A stretch of DNA of 64,000 nucleotides from Flavobacterium supellecticarium (lineage in GTDB: Bacteria > Bacteroidota > Bacteroidia > Flavobacteriales > Flavobacteriaceae): NCBI RefSeq assembly GCF_004801375.1, contig NZ_SSNZ01000001.1, positions 962,606 to 1,026,605 of the forward strand, written 5' to 3'. Shown piece by piece: positions 26,190-32,780 of this stretch. The notes beneath the pieces were generated by a model. The model saw only the letters and a program-made list of their open reading frames with translations. It was not told the origin of the DNA and ran no database searches. The stretch's first letter is position 1. Each line of letters opens with the position of its first letter. Position numbers and translations under genes: made by a program.

Positions 26190-27442
26190 ATGTAATTCTT
26201 AAAAACGCAACGATCATCGATACCGACAGTCCGTATCACAACCAAAAAACGGATCTGAAAATTATCGATGGTAGTATCCGTGCTATCGGATCGAACCTTT
26301 CGAATGAAGAAGGCGCCGCCGTTATCGAACTGGAAAATCTCCATGTTTCCCAAGGCTGGTTTGACAGCTCCGTATCGCTTGGCGAACCAGGCTATGAAGA
26401 AAGAGAAACGATTGCCAACGGACTGAATGTTGCCGCCAGAAGCGGTTTTACCGATATAGCGTTACAACCCAATTCCGCTCCTGTAGTGGACAATCAGACC
26501 GAAGTTAATTTTGTAGTACACAAAGCCCGGGAAGCTGCCACACAATTACATCCGATTGGCGCACTGACCAAAAACAGCGAAGGAAAAGACCTGGCCGAAT
26601 TATTCGACATGACCAATGCTGGTGCCGTGGCTTTTGGCGATTATAACAAAAGTCTGGACAACGCCAACCTGTTAAAAATCGGACTGCAATATGCTCAGGA
26701 TTTTAACGGCCTGATCATCGCTTATTGTCAGGATGAAAAAATAAAAGGAAACGGAGTGGTAAACGAAGGTATCGTGAGTACGCGCCTTGGATTAAAAGGA
26801 ATTCCGACACTAGCCGAAGAAATCCACGTAGCCCGTAATCTTTTCCTGTTGGAATACACCGGTGGAAAACTACATATCCCAACCGTATCTACGGCAAAAT
26901 CCGTATCTTTAATACGCGAAGCCAAAGCGAAAGGTTTAAACGTGAGCTGTAGCGTTGCGGTACACCATTTGGTAATGACCGACGAAAAACTAACTGGTTT
27001 TGACACCCGTTATAAAGTAACACCACCTTTACGCGACGAACAAGAAAGACAAGCCCTGATTGCCGGCGTTATCGATGGCACGATCGACATGATCACTTCC
27101 GATCACAATCCGTTGGATATCGAACATAAAAAAATGGAATTCGACAATGCCAAAAACGGAACTATTGGTTTGGAAAGTGCTTTCGGAGCATTAGCTGCTG
27201 TACTTCCAATTGACATTATCGTAGCCCGCTTAACCGCCGGAAAAGCACTATTCGGATTAAAAAAACAGTCGATAAACGTCGATCACAAAGCGAGTCTGAG
27301 TTTATTTACAACCGAAGGAACATGGGAATTTACCAAAGCCCATATTCTTTCCAAATCTAAAAATTCCGCTTTTCTGGGACAACCGATGAAAGGAAAAGCC
27401 TATGGAATTTACAACCACGGAAAATTAATTCTAAACGAATAA
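26186..27442 (+). CDS. Dihydroorotase-like protein lacking the HxH metal motif
   Basis: 418 residues of the class I dihydroorotase / amidohydrolase fold. Family landmarks are present: GWFDSSVSLGEPGYEERETI (57-76), ALQPNSAPVVDNQ (92-104), AVHHLVMTDE and SDHNPLD. However, the normal metal-binding and substrate Arg sequence DxHVHLREPG is here DSSVSLGEPG: both His and the Arg are replaced (Ser62, Ser64, Gly66). It is probably not a standard zinc dihydroorotase. It resembles the inactive PyrC-like subunits known to support aspartate transcarbamoylase in some bacteria, or may have another role. The start overlaps the BatA-domain gene. A real PyrC would be expected elsewhere in the genome. Confidence 0.85.
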   Translation: MNVILKNATIIDTDSPYHNQKTDLKIIDGSIRAIGSNLSNEEGAAVIELENLHVSQGWFDSSVSLGEPGYEERETIANGLNVAARSGFTDIALQPNSAPVVDNQTEVNFVVHKAREAATQLHPIGALTKNSEGKDLAELFDMTNAGAVAFGDYNKSLDNANLLKIGLQYAQDFNGLIIAYCQDEKIKGNGVVNEGIVSTRLGLKGIPTLAEEIHVARNLFLLEYTGGKLHIPTVSTAKSVSLIREAKAKGLNVSCSVAVHHLVMTDEKLTGFDTRYKVTPPLRDEQERQALIAGVIDGTIDMITSDHNPLDIEHKKMEFDNAKNGTIGLESAFGALAAVLPIDIIVARLTAGKALFGLKKQSINVDHKASLSLFTTEGTWEFTKAHILSKSKNSAFLGQPMKGKAYGIYNHGKLILNE

Positions 27443-27445
27443 AAG

Positions 27446-27772
27446 ATGCAAAATACTGTAGAACAAGGCAAAACAACAGCTATCATCAGCTATATCACCA
27501 TTATCGGAACCATTATTGCTATTTTTATGAATCTGGAAACTAAAAATCCATTTGCCGGTTTTCACATTCGTCAGGCATTTGGTACACACCTGGCTTTTTA
27601 TGTCCTGGCTTATTTTGTAGGATATGCCGATAGCTGGATGGCTTCTTCTGCATTTTTTATCTTCTTTTTTGTGCTTTGGGCCTACGGAATCGTTGGCGCC
27701 TTCCAAAATGAAATGAAAATCACTCCTATCCTGGGAAAATACTTCCAGGACTGGTTTAAAAATTTAGCATAA
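27446..27772 (+). CDS. DUF4870/Tic20-like small membrane protein
   Basis: 108 residues with about three hydrophobic segments: 13-29, 48-62 and 66-85. The pattern fits DUF4870/Tic20-type proteins, namely a first helix, then KNPFAGFHIRQAF, which is the usual conserved loop, and a second hairpin with IVGAFQNEMK. It lies 3 bp after the dihydroorotase-like stop codon and 7 bp before the esterase gene, so it is part of the operon 24264-28430. Function unknown; the family is widespread and often called an import-component-like protein without experimental support. Confidence 0.8.
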   Translation: MQNTVEQGKTTAIISYITIIGTIIAIFMNLETKNPFAGFHIRQAFGTHLAFYVLAYFVGYADSWMASSAFFIFFFVLWAYGIVGAFQNEMKITPILGKYFQDWFKNLA

Positions 27773-27779
27773 ACATAAA

Positions 27780-28430
27780 ATGAATCTATCGTTATTTCAC
27801 CTCGTTAGAGAACCCAAAATCAAGTCGGATAAAAATCCATTATTATTGCTATTGCATGGATACGGCAGCAATGAAGAAGATCTGTTTTCATTTGCTTCGG
27901 AACTACCGGACAATTATTATGTTATTTCTGCACGGGCACCGCATCCGATGCCACCTTACGGAAATGCCTGGTATAGCATCCACTTTGATAGTGATGCCAA
28001 TAAATTTTCGGATGACGATGAGGCGATCGAATCCCGTGATCGTATTGCTAAATTTATCGATGAGTTAATCGAAACCTATCCTATTGATCCGACAAAAGTT
28101 ACTTTGGTTGGTTTTAGTCAGGGTGCCATTTTAAGTTATGCCGTTGCTTTATCCAATCCGGAAAAAATACAACGTGTAGTGGCTTTAAGCGGGTACATCA
28201 ATCCGGCTATTTTGGCTGATGGTTATACCGATAAAGCACTTTCAAAACTGCATTTTTTTATTTCCCACGGAACCGTAGACCAGGTAATTCCGGTAGAATG
28301 GGCCCGAAAAGCCCCTGAATTTTTAAAAGCTTTGGGATTGGATGTCGTTTATAACGAATATCCTGTAGGACATGGAGTCGCTCCGCAAAACTTCTACGAT
28401 TTTAAAAACTGGTTACAACAAACCTTATAA
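27780..28430 (+). CDS. Phospholipase / carboxylesterase family alpha/beta hydrolase
   Basis: 216 residues, cytoplasmic (no signal peptide). The family pattern of acyl-protein-thioesterase-like carboxylesterases is clear: oxyanion region LLLLHGYGSNEEDL, nucleophile Ser113 in VGFSQGAIL, Asp167 in SHGTVDQVIP and His198 in VGHGVAPQNF. It is the last gene of the operon beginning with the BatA-domain gene and is followed by a bidirectional terminator. Substrate unknown; small acyl esters are typical for the family. Confidence 0.9.
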   Translation: MNLSLFHLVREPKIKSDKNPLLLLLHGYGSNEEDLFSFASELPDNYYVISARAPHPMPPYGNAWYSIHFDSDANKFSDDDEAIESRDRIAKFIDELIETYPIDPTKVTLVGFSQGAILSYAVALSNPEKIQRVVALSGYINPAILADGYTDKALSKLHFFISHGTVDQVIPVEWARKAPEFLKALGLDVVYNEYPVGHGVAPQNFYDFKNWLQQTL

Positions 28431-28435
28431 TAAAC

Positions 28436-28466
28436 TAAAAAGTCCGGTAATCACCGGACTTTTTTA
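28436..28466. terminator. Bidirectional terminator
   Basis: AGTCCGGT pairs with ACCGGACT around AATC, with A and T runs on either side; it lies between the convergent esterase and lipoprotein genes. Confidence 0.9.
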
Positions 28467-28970
28467 TTGTTCGGGATTATCACTTCCCGTTACTTGTTTT
28501 TCTTCAGTTAAGGCACCTTTATATTTTAGGATTCCTTTTTGGATCAGTTTTAAACCGCCTTCGGTTTCCAATGTCCAACCTGCTCCGTAATACGGTTTAC
28601 CTTCTTTTTCCCGTGTCAGGATAACCGAATTATTACTGTCCGGTAAAAACAACTCCGCCCGATCACCATCTTTTTCGAAAGTTACAAATCCACTGATAAT
28701 TGGTTCTTCGATTTCTTCTTCCTCGTCAACGGTTGTTTCTTTTACCGGATTTAAACGGAAACCTTCTTCGAACACACGAATACAATCATTTTTAAGTACC
28801 GACCAACGATAACCGGCAGAACCAACACATCCGTGTTCGTCCCGGTCAGTTCCCAGAACCATCGGTTTAGGACTCACTACAACCTCTTTTTCGTCATCGT
28901 GTTTTTTCATGATATAATCACAGGATACGAAAAGAAAACTGCATAAAAGTAAGGGCAATATTTTTTTCAT
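28464..28970 (-). CDS. Lipoprotein with GCVGSAGYxWS motif, function unknown
   Basis: 168 residues from the ATG at 28970, which starts a good lipoprotein signal (MKKILPLLLCSFLFVSC); an in-frame ATG ten codons earlier lacks that fit. After an acidic linker, the segment GCVGSAGYRWSVLKNDCIRV followed by FEEGFRL is a conserved small motif seen in other bacterial lipoproteins, with two cysteines that may pair. An acidic run (VDEEEEIEE) separates it from a beta-rich C-terminal half. Probably held in the outer or inner membrane facing the periplasm. The gene is monocistronic and ends at the bidirectional terminator. Confidence 0.72.
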   Translation of the reverse strand: MKKILPLLLCSFLFVSCDYIMKKHDDEKEVVVSPKPMVLGTDRDEHGCVGSAGYRWSVLKNDCIRVFEEGFRLNPVKETTVDEEEEIEEPIISGFVTFEKDGDRAELFLPDSNNSVILTREKEGKPYYGAGWTLETEGGLKLIQKGILKYKGALTEEKQVTGSDNPEQ

Positions 28971-29045
28971 TCTATTATCGTTTTGCTTCAAAAGTGCCAT
29001 CGAAAAGAGACGCTAATGAAACTTTAAATTTACAAAATAATCCTA

Positions 29046-29543
29046 TTATTGTACCGTATTGGCAAACAAAATCGCATCAATACGTTCGAAATCGGTAGGT
29101 TTATCTTCGTTATGAAAATATTTTAACAGGACTTCTCCTCTAGTCGATCCGCTGTTAAAGTCGGCTATAATCCAACGGTGATTTAGTATTTTTATTTTAC
29201 TGATAATAAATTTATTTCCATTAATAGGCTCATATGGTACCAAACGGTTTCCTGTTTTAGCATCGTTAAGCGTTACCAGATCTTCTTTCACTTTGGCAGC
29301 CACTTTAGTCACATCATAGCGTGAAAAATATTCCTGTGCATCATCGTCATAATCCAGAGAAAAATAATCACTGTCGTTTTTTTCTTCCCGGAGTGTAGTG
29401 ATGGAATCCCGAACTTTTGTGATACGTGTTTTGGCATTTTCGAGTTCCTGACCTTGTGTTTTGAGGATTTTATTCGAGTTCATATACTGAAAAATATTAA
29501 ACAGTAATGACAGGATAAAAAGATAAAGTATTGCTTTTTTCAT
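29046..29543 (-). CDS. Single-pass membrane protein with coiled coil, unknown function
   Basis: 165 residues. Residues 3-19 form a membrane anchor (AILYLFILSLLFNIFQY), and 25-60 are a charged coiled-coil-like helix (LKTQGQELENAKTRITKV). The rest is a soluble domain facing the periplasm, with no recognised family; it ends HRWIIADFNSGSTRG and LLKYFHNEDKP. It lies 5 bp downstream of the MBL-fold hydrolase gene on the same strand, so the two form an operon. Confidence 0.7.
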   Translation of the reverse strand: MKKAILYLFILSLLFNIFQYMNSNKILKTQGQELENAKTRITKVRDSITTLREEKNDSDYFSLDYDDDAQEYFSRYDVTKVAAKVKEDLVTLNDAKTGNRLVPYEPINGNKFIISKIKILNHRWIIADFNSGSTRGEVLLKYFHNEDKPTDFERIDAILFANTVQ

Positions 29544-29548
29544 AGTGG

Positions 29549-30313
29549 TTAAATTACAATTTCTAGGTTGTCATAGGCCAGGAATACATTTTCCGGCAGA
29601 GTTTGCTGCACTTCTTCGTGGAATCCCATATGATGACTGATATGTGTCAGGTAAGCTCTTTCGGGCTGAATTAATTTAATAAACGCCAGTGCTTCCTCGA
29701 GATTAAAGTGGGAAATATGGGGTTCGATCCGGAGTGCATTTACAACAAGGACTTTTAATCCTCTTAATTTTTCGATTTCTTCGGGTTCGATCGTTTTTAC
29801 ATCGGTCAGATAGGCAAAATTATCTATCCGATAGCCAAACACCTGTAAGTCGGCATGCCATGCATTTACCGGAATCACTTTTTTACCACCGATTTCGAAA
29901 TCAGAATCCTTCTCCACTTCTGTTACCGTTACGGATGGCGCACCCGGATAGCGGTTTTCGGTTTCAAATATATAATCGAAACGTCTTTTCAGACTTTCAA
30001 TTACTCTTTTATGTCCATAAATTGGCATGTCGCCCTGTCGGAAATTAAACGGTCGGATATCGTCCAGTCCTGCTGTATGATCTGCATGTTCGTGTGTAAA
30101 CAAAATACCATCGAGTTTACGACAATTGGCCGCCAGCATCTGTTGTCTGAAATCCGGACCACAATCAATAGCATAAGACTGGTTTTCCCAGCTTAGTAAA
30201 GCGGAAACCCGTAATCGTTTATCTTTTGTATCGCGGCTCAGGCAAACCGGATGATCACTTCCAATTACAGGAATCCCTTGTGAGGTTCCCGTACCCAAAA
30301 AATATACTTTCAA
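29549..30313 (-). CDS. MBL-fold metallo-hydrolase (PhnP-like)
   Basis: 254 residues from a TTG at 30313, giving the N-terminus MKVYFLGTGTSQGIPVIGSD that begins the fold directly; the open frame extends to 30385, but that would lie upstream of the -7 box at 30331-30338. Metal ligands are HEHADH (His74, His76, Asp78, His79), with His144 in WHAD and His residues near THISHHMG. A Cys at 24 (HPVCLS) is a usual feature of this subgroup. Related to PhnP-type phosphodiesterases, so it may cleave cyclic phosphodiesters or nucleic-acid-derived products (inference). It is the first gene of a two-gene operon. Confidence 0.85.
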   Translation of the reverse strand: MKVYFLGTGTSQGIPVIGSDHPVCLSRDTKDKRLRVSALLSWENQSYAIDCGPDFRQQMLAANCRKLDGILFTHEHADHTAGLDDIRPFNFRQGDMPIYGHKRVIESLKRRFDYIFETENRYPGAPSVTVTEVEKDSDFEIGGKKVIPVNAWHADLQVFGYRIDNFAYLTDVKTIEPEEIEKLRGLKVLVVNALRIEPHISHFNLEEALAFIKLIQPERAYLTHISHHMGFHEEVQQTLPENVFLAYDNLEIVI

Positions 30314-30330
30314 AGTAGTCTTCTTTTTTA

Positions 30331-30338
30331 CAAAAATA
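30331..30338 (-). promoter_or_regulatory. -7 box for the MBL-hydrolase operon
   Basis: TATTTTTG on the minus strand fits TAnnTTTG; it lies 17 bp before the TTG at 30313 and rules out starts further upstream. Confidence 0.5.
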
Positions 30339-30554
30339 AGAATCTCTCTTTTAAAATAGTGAATACTCCCTGTGTTAAAAAACAATAGTTTCAGAAATTT
30401 AGAGCCAATCCTAATAATAACGGGAGATCACAGCTTATCAAAATCATTTTAAAACAACACGTACAATAGTTCACATTTTCTTTTACATTCGAGTAATAGG
30501 GTCTGACAAAACGACTAGTAAGCCACTAACAACACATAAACCTCGAAACCACTT

Positions 30555-30574
30555 GACTTTTTAGTTAAAAAGTC
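30555..30574. promoter_or_regulatory. TetR-type operator candidate
   Basis: GACTTTTTA-gt-TAAAAAGTC is a perfect 20-bp inverted repeat (9-2-9), 30 bp upstream of the TetR gene start. Its symmetry and place fit autoregulation. Confidence 0.6.
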
Positions 30575-30603
30575 GGATATTGCACTGCAAATCAATGACG
30601 ATC

Positions 30604-31290
30604 ATGAAAGATAAGGAGCAACCGGAAGAAAGTCAACCCAAAAAAAGAAAAGTATCGCAGGGTCCGATAAAGGAAAAAGCCCGAACGATGCAAAAACTTG
30701 TTGATGCAGTAGGAATTGTCCTGAGATCGGAAGGTTATACAGGTCTCACTATTGCAAAAATAGCAGCAGCTGCAGGTTTAGACCGTAAACTGATTTACGC
30801 GTATTTTGGTGATGTAAACAATCTTATTGAAACCTATATCAGGAAACGGGATTACTGGGCGAATTCGTATGACGATGAAATAGTTCCAGACATCATCACG
30901 CAGAATCACGTCAGCGTAACGGATGGTCAACATTTTTTGCAAGGTCATTTTAATGCCTTTCTTGAAGACGTCGAGATGCAAAAAATGATCCTTTGGGAAC
31001 TTAGTGAAGTTAACCCGCTTTTAATTGAAATTGCCGAATTACGAGAAAAAGTAGGCGAAGAACTATTCAAATATTCGGATCCCTATTTTGAAGGAACCGG
31101 TGTTAATATGCGAGCTATAACAGCCGTAATGATTGGCGGAATCTACTATCTTTCCCTACATGCCAAGACCAATGGCGTTACGATTTGCGGTATTGATGTT
31201 AACCAACCCGACGGAAAACAAGCCATTTTAGATGCGTTAGCACAAATTGTAGCTTTTGGCTATGAAGCTGCTGAAAAAGCAAAAAAATAG
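30604..31290 (+). CDS. TetR/AcrR-family transcriptional regulator
   Basis: 228 residues from the ATG at 30604; an in-frame ATG at 30595 and a TTG at 30580 are also open. A basic N-terminal tail (QPKKRKVSQGPIKEKAR) is followed by the TetR DNA-binding domain: VDAVGIVLRSEGYTGLTIAK, IAAAAGLDRKLIYAYFGD (the recognition helix), then NNLIETYIRKRDYW. The C-terminal two-thirds are the ligand-binding and dimer domain. The gene stands alone between noncoding stretches. A perfect 20-bp palindrome lies just upstream. The ligand and regulon are unknown; no transporter gene is adjacent. Confidence 0.9.
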   Translation: MKDKEQPEESQPKKRKVSQGPIKEKARTMQKLVDAVGIVLRSEGYTGLTIAKIAAAAGLDRKLIYAYFGDVNNLIETYIRKRDYWANSYDDEIVPDIITQNHVSVTDGQHFLQGHFNAFLEDVEMQKMILWELSEVNPLLIEIAELREKVGEELFKYSDPYFEGTGVNMRAITAVMIGGIYYLSLHAKTNGVTICGIDVNQPDGKQAILDALAQIVAFGYEAAEKAKK

Positions 31291-31312
31291 TTCTTAAAAT
31301 ACCTTTATACAG

Positions 31313-31338
31313 AAACCGCTTAGAAAAGCGGTTTTTTT
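31313..31338 (+). terminator. Terminator after the TetR gene
   Basis: ACCGCTT pairs with AAGCGGT around AGAA, followed by T7. Confidence 0.85.
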
Positions 31339-31656
31339 ATGTCTGTGTATTTTTTTATTACTATCTGTATTTTATTCAACCTGATTTCACAAAAGTATTT
31401 TTAAATGAAATTATTTATCATTTTGTTACGAATTACCAAACAACACTAATTTTAAAACGAAATTGATATTTTTTAACAATACAAAACCTATTAAAACAAA
31501 AATATAACCAATTTCCCTGTTCAGAATATCTAAAAAAACAGATTGATTTTTTAAAATATTCACATTTTGCACCATTAATTAATCTTTTGACAATGATAAT
31601 TTAATAAAAATGAGACCAAATTTCTTATTTCCAAGAAAAGGAATATAATTTTTCAA
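31339..31656. other. Very AT-rich intergenic stretch
   Basis: About 320 bp upstream of the small secreted protein gene, dominated by A/T tracts. I see no reading frame or RNA gene. Such richness may suit a promoter-proximal UP-like or protein-binding region, but nothing specific is visible. Confidence 0.5.
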
Positions 31657-31664
31657 TAGATTTG
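31657..31664 (+). promoter_or_regulatory. -7 box for the small secreted protein gene
   Basis: TAGATTTG fits TAnnTTTG, 30 bp before the ATG at 31695; this argues against the in-frame start at 31662. Confidence 0.5.
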
Positions 31665-31694
31665 TTTTCAACTAATTATCAAAAAATTTTAATT

Positions 31695-31925
31695 ATGAAA
31701 AAATTTATTTTGATGGCAGCAATGATTCTGCCTTGTGTATTTGCTTCAGCAGCAACTTCAGGAAATGTAGCACCAAATGCGAATCCTTCAATCGAATTAA
31801 CCAGCAACATGGTATTAGGCCAAACTGCTGATGAAGTTGGAGAAGCAATCTATTTGGGCGTTTACGATGTATACGTGGATGGTGTTTATATTGGCACGTA
31901 CCACGTATATTTGGTAATTAACTAG
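31695..31925 (+). CDS. Small secreted protein (76 residues), unknown
   Basis: The ATG at 31695 directly begins a signal peptide (MKKFILMAAMILPCVFASAA, cleavage about 20). The mature part is about 56 residues: a Ser/Asn-rich region, then a C-terminal segment rich in Tyr and Val with a repeating pattern (YLGVYDVYVDGVYIGTY, then HVYLVIN). I recognise no family. It has its own -7 box and a strong terminator after it. It lies directly before a GLPGLI / TonB-receptor-like / metalloprotease operon on the same strand, which may be coincidence or may indicate a secreted peptide and its handling genes. Confidence 0.68.
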   Translation: MKKFILMAAMILPCVFASAATSGNVAPNANPSIELTSNMVLGQTADEVGEAIYLGVYDVYVDGVYIGTYHVYLVIN

Positions 31926-31935
31926 TAATATTCGC

Positions 31936-31974
31936 AAAATGTCTGTTATTATTATAACAGACATTTTGTTTTTT
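31936..31974 (+). terminator. Terminator after the small secreted protein gene
   Basis: AAAATGTCTGTTAT pairs with ATAACAGACATTTT in a long stem, followed by TTTTTT. Its right arm overlaps the -33 element of the next promoter. Confidence 0.85.
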
Positions 31975-31995
31975 AGTCAAAATATCATATTTTTG
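31966..31995 (+). promoter_or_regulatory. Promoter of the GLPGLI operon
   Basis: TTG (31966-31968), 19 bp, then TATTTTTG (31988-31995), a full match to TTG-N17-19-TAnnTTTG, 50 bp before the ATG at 32046. Confidence 0.65.
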
Positions 31996-32045
31996 ATTAA
32001 ATCACACTAAAAGTTACAAATCAAGCCTCAATAAATAATATTCCT

Positions 32046-32780
32046 ATGAAACGTTACATTTTTATCCTACTAACCAGTATCGGCATGAATCAGACTATCA
32101 CGGCACAAACCTCCAAAATAACCTACGAAGAACAAGCAAATATTGAGAACCAGTTAAAAAATGTAACCGATCCGGCAACACGCGAACGTGTATCCAAATA
32201 CCTCTCACAGGTTAAAACATTTACATTATACTACAAAGATGGTATCTCCTTGTATAACGAACAAAATGCGAATGACACTTCCGAAAAAGACAGTGAATTA
32301 AATGAAAGCAACTCCAAATTCAAAACGGTCAACATTGGTAAGAAAAGTGGTGGTATTTATAAAAATCAAAAAACAAACGAATACCTTCAGGAAGCCGACC
32401 TGTTAGGCAAAGCTTTCCTTGTCTCGGACAAACTGGAAAAAATCAACTGGAAATTGATCAATGAAACAAAAAAAATTGGCGAATTCAATTGTAAAAAAGC
32501 CACAGCGGTTGTAAACGGTGAAAACGTTACCGCCTGGTACGCGCCTTCCCTTCCGATAAATGACGGCCCGAAAGACTACTGGGGATTACCCGGATTAATT
32601 ATCGACCTGACAACGGATACCAAAACGTATCATGCTATAAAAGTCGCATCGATAGCGCAATTTGACTTTGAAAAACCTTCTAAAGGACAAAAAATATCCA
32701 AAGAAAACTATATAAAAGACCGAAACGAAAAAGTTGATCAACTAAAAAGAGGAATGGGGAATGTGTTAAACCAGAACTAA
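32046..32780 (+). CDS. GLPGLI family protein
   Basis: 244 residues with a signal peptide (1-21, ending TITAQ). The family-defining motif is present as WGLPGLIIDL (GLPGLI at 180-185), preceded by the usual KATAVVNGENVTAWYAP segment. GLPGLI proteins are small exported Bacteroidota proteins of unknown activity, commonly encoded beside a TonB-receptor-like outer-membrane protein, as here: the next gene begins immediately after this stop codon (TAA-ATG). The gene has a full promoter at 31966-31995. Probably periplasmic or outer-membrane associated; a role with the downstream barrel is inferred. Confidence 0.9.
   Translation: MKRYIFILLTSIGMNQTITAQTSKITYEEQANIENQLKNVTDPATRERVSKYLSQVKTFTLYYKDGISLYNEQNANDTSEKDSELNESNSKFKTVNIGKKSGGIYKNQKTNEYLQEADLLGKAFLVSDKLEKINWKLINETKKIGEFNCKKATAVVNGENVTAWYAPSLPINDGPKDYWGLPGLIIDLTTDTKTYHAIKVASIAQFDFEKPSKGQKISKENYIKDRNEKVDQLKRGMGNVLNQN

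Noticed and set aside
30314..30385. N-terminal extension of the MBL hydrolase
   Set aside because: It would begin at a TTG upstream of the -7 box, and the fold starts directly at residue 2 from the TTG at 30313.
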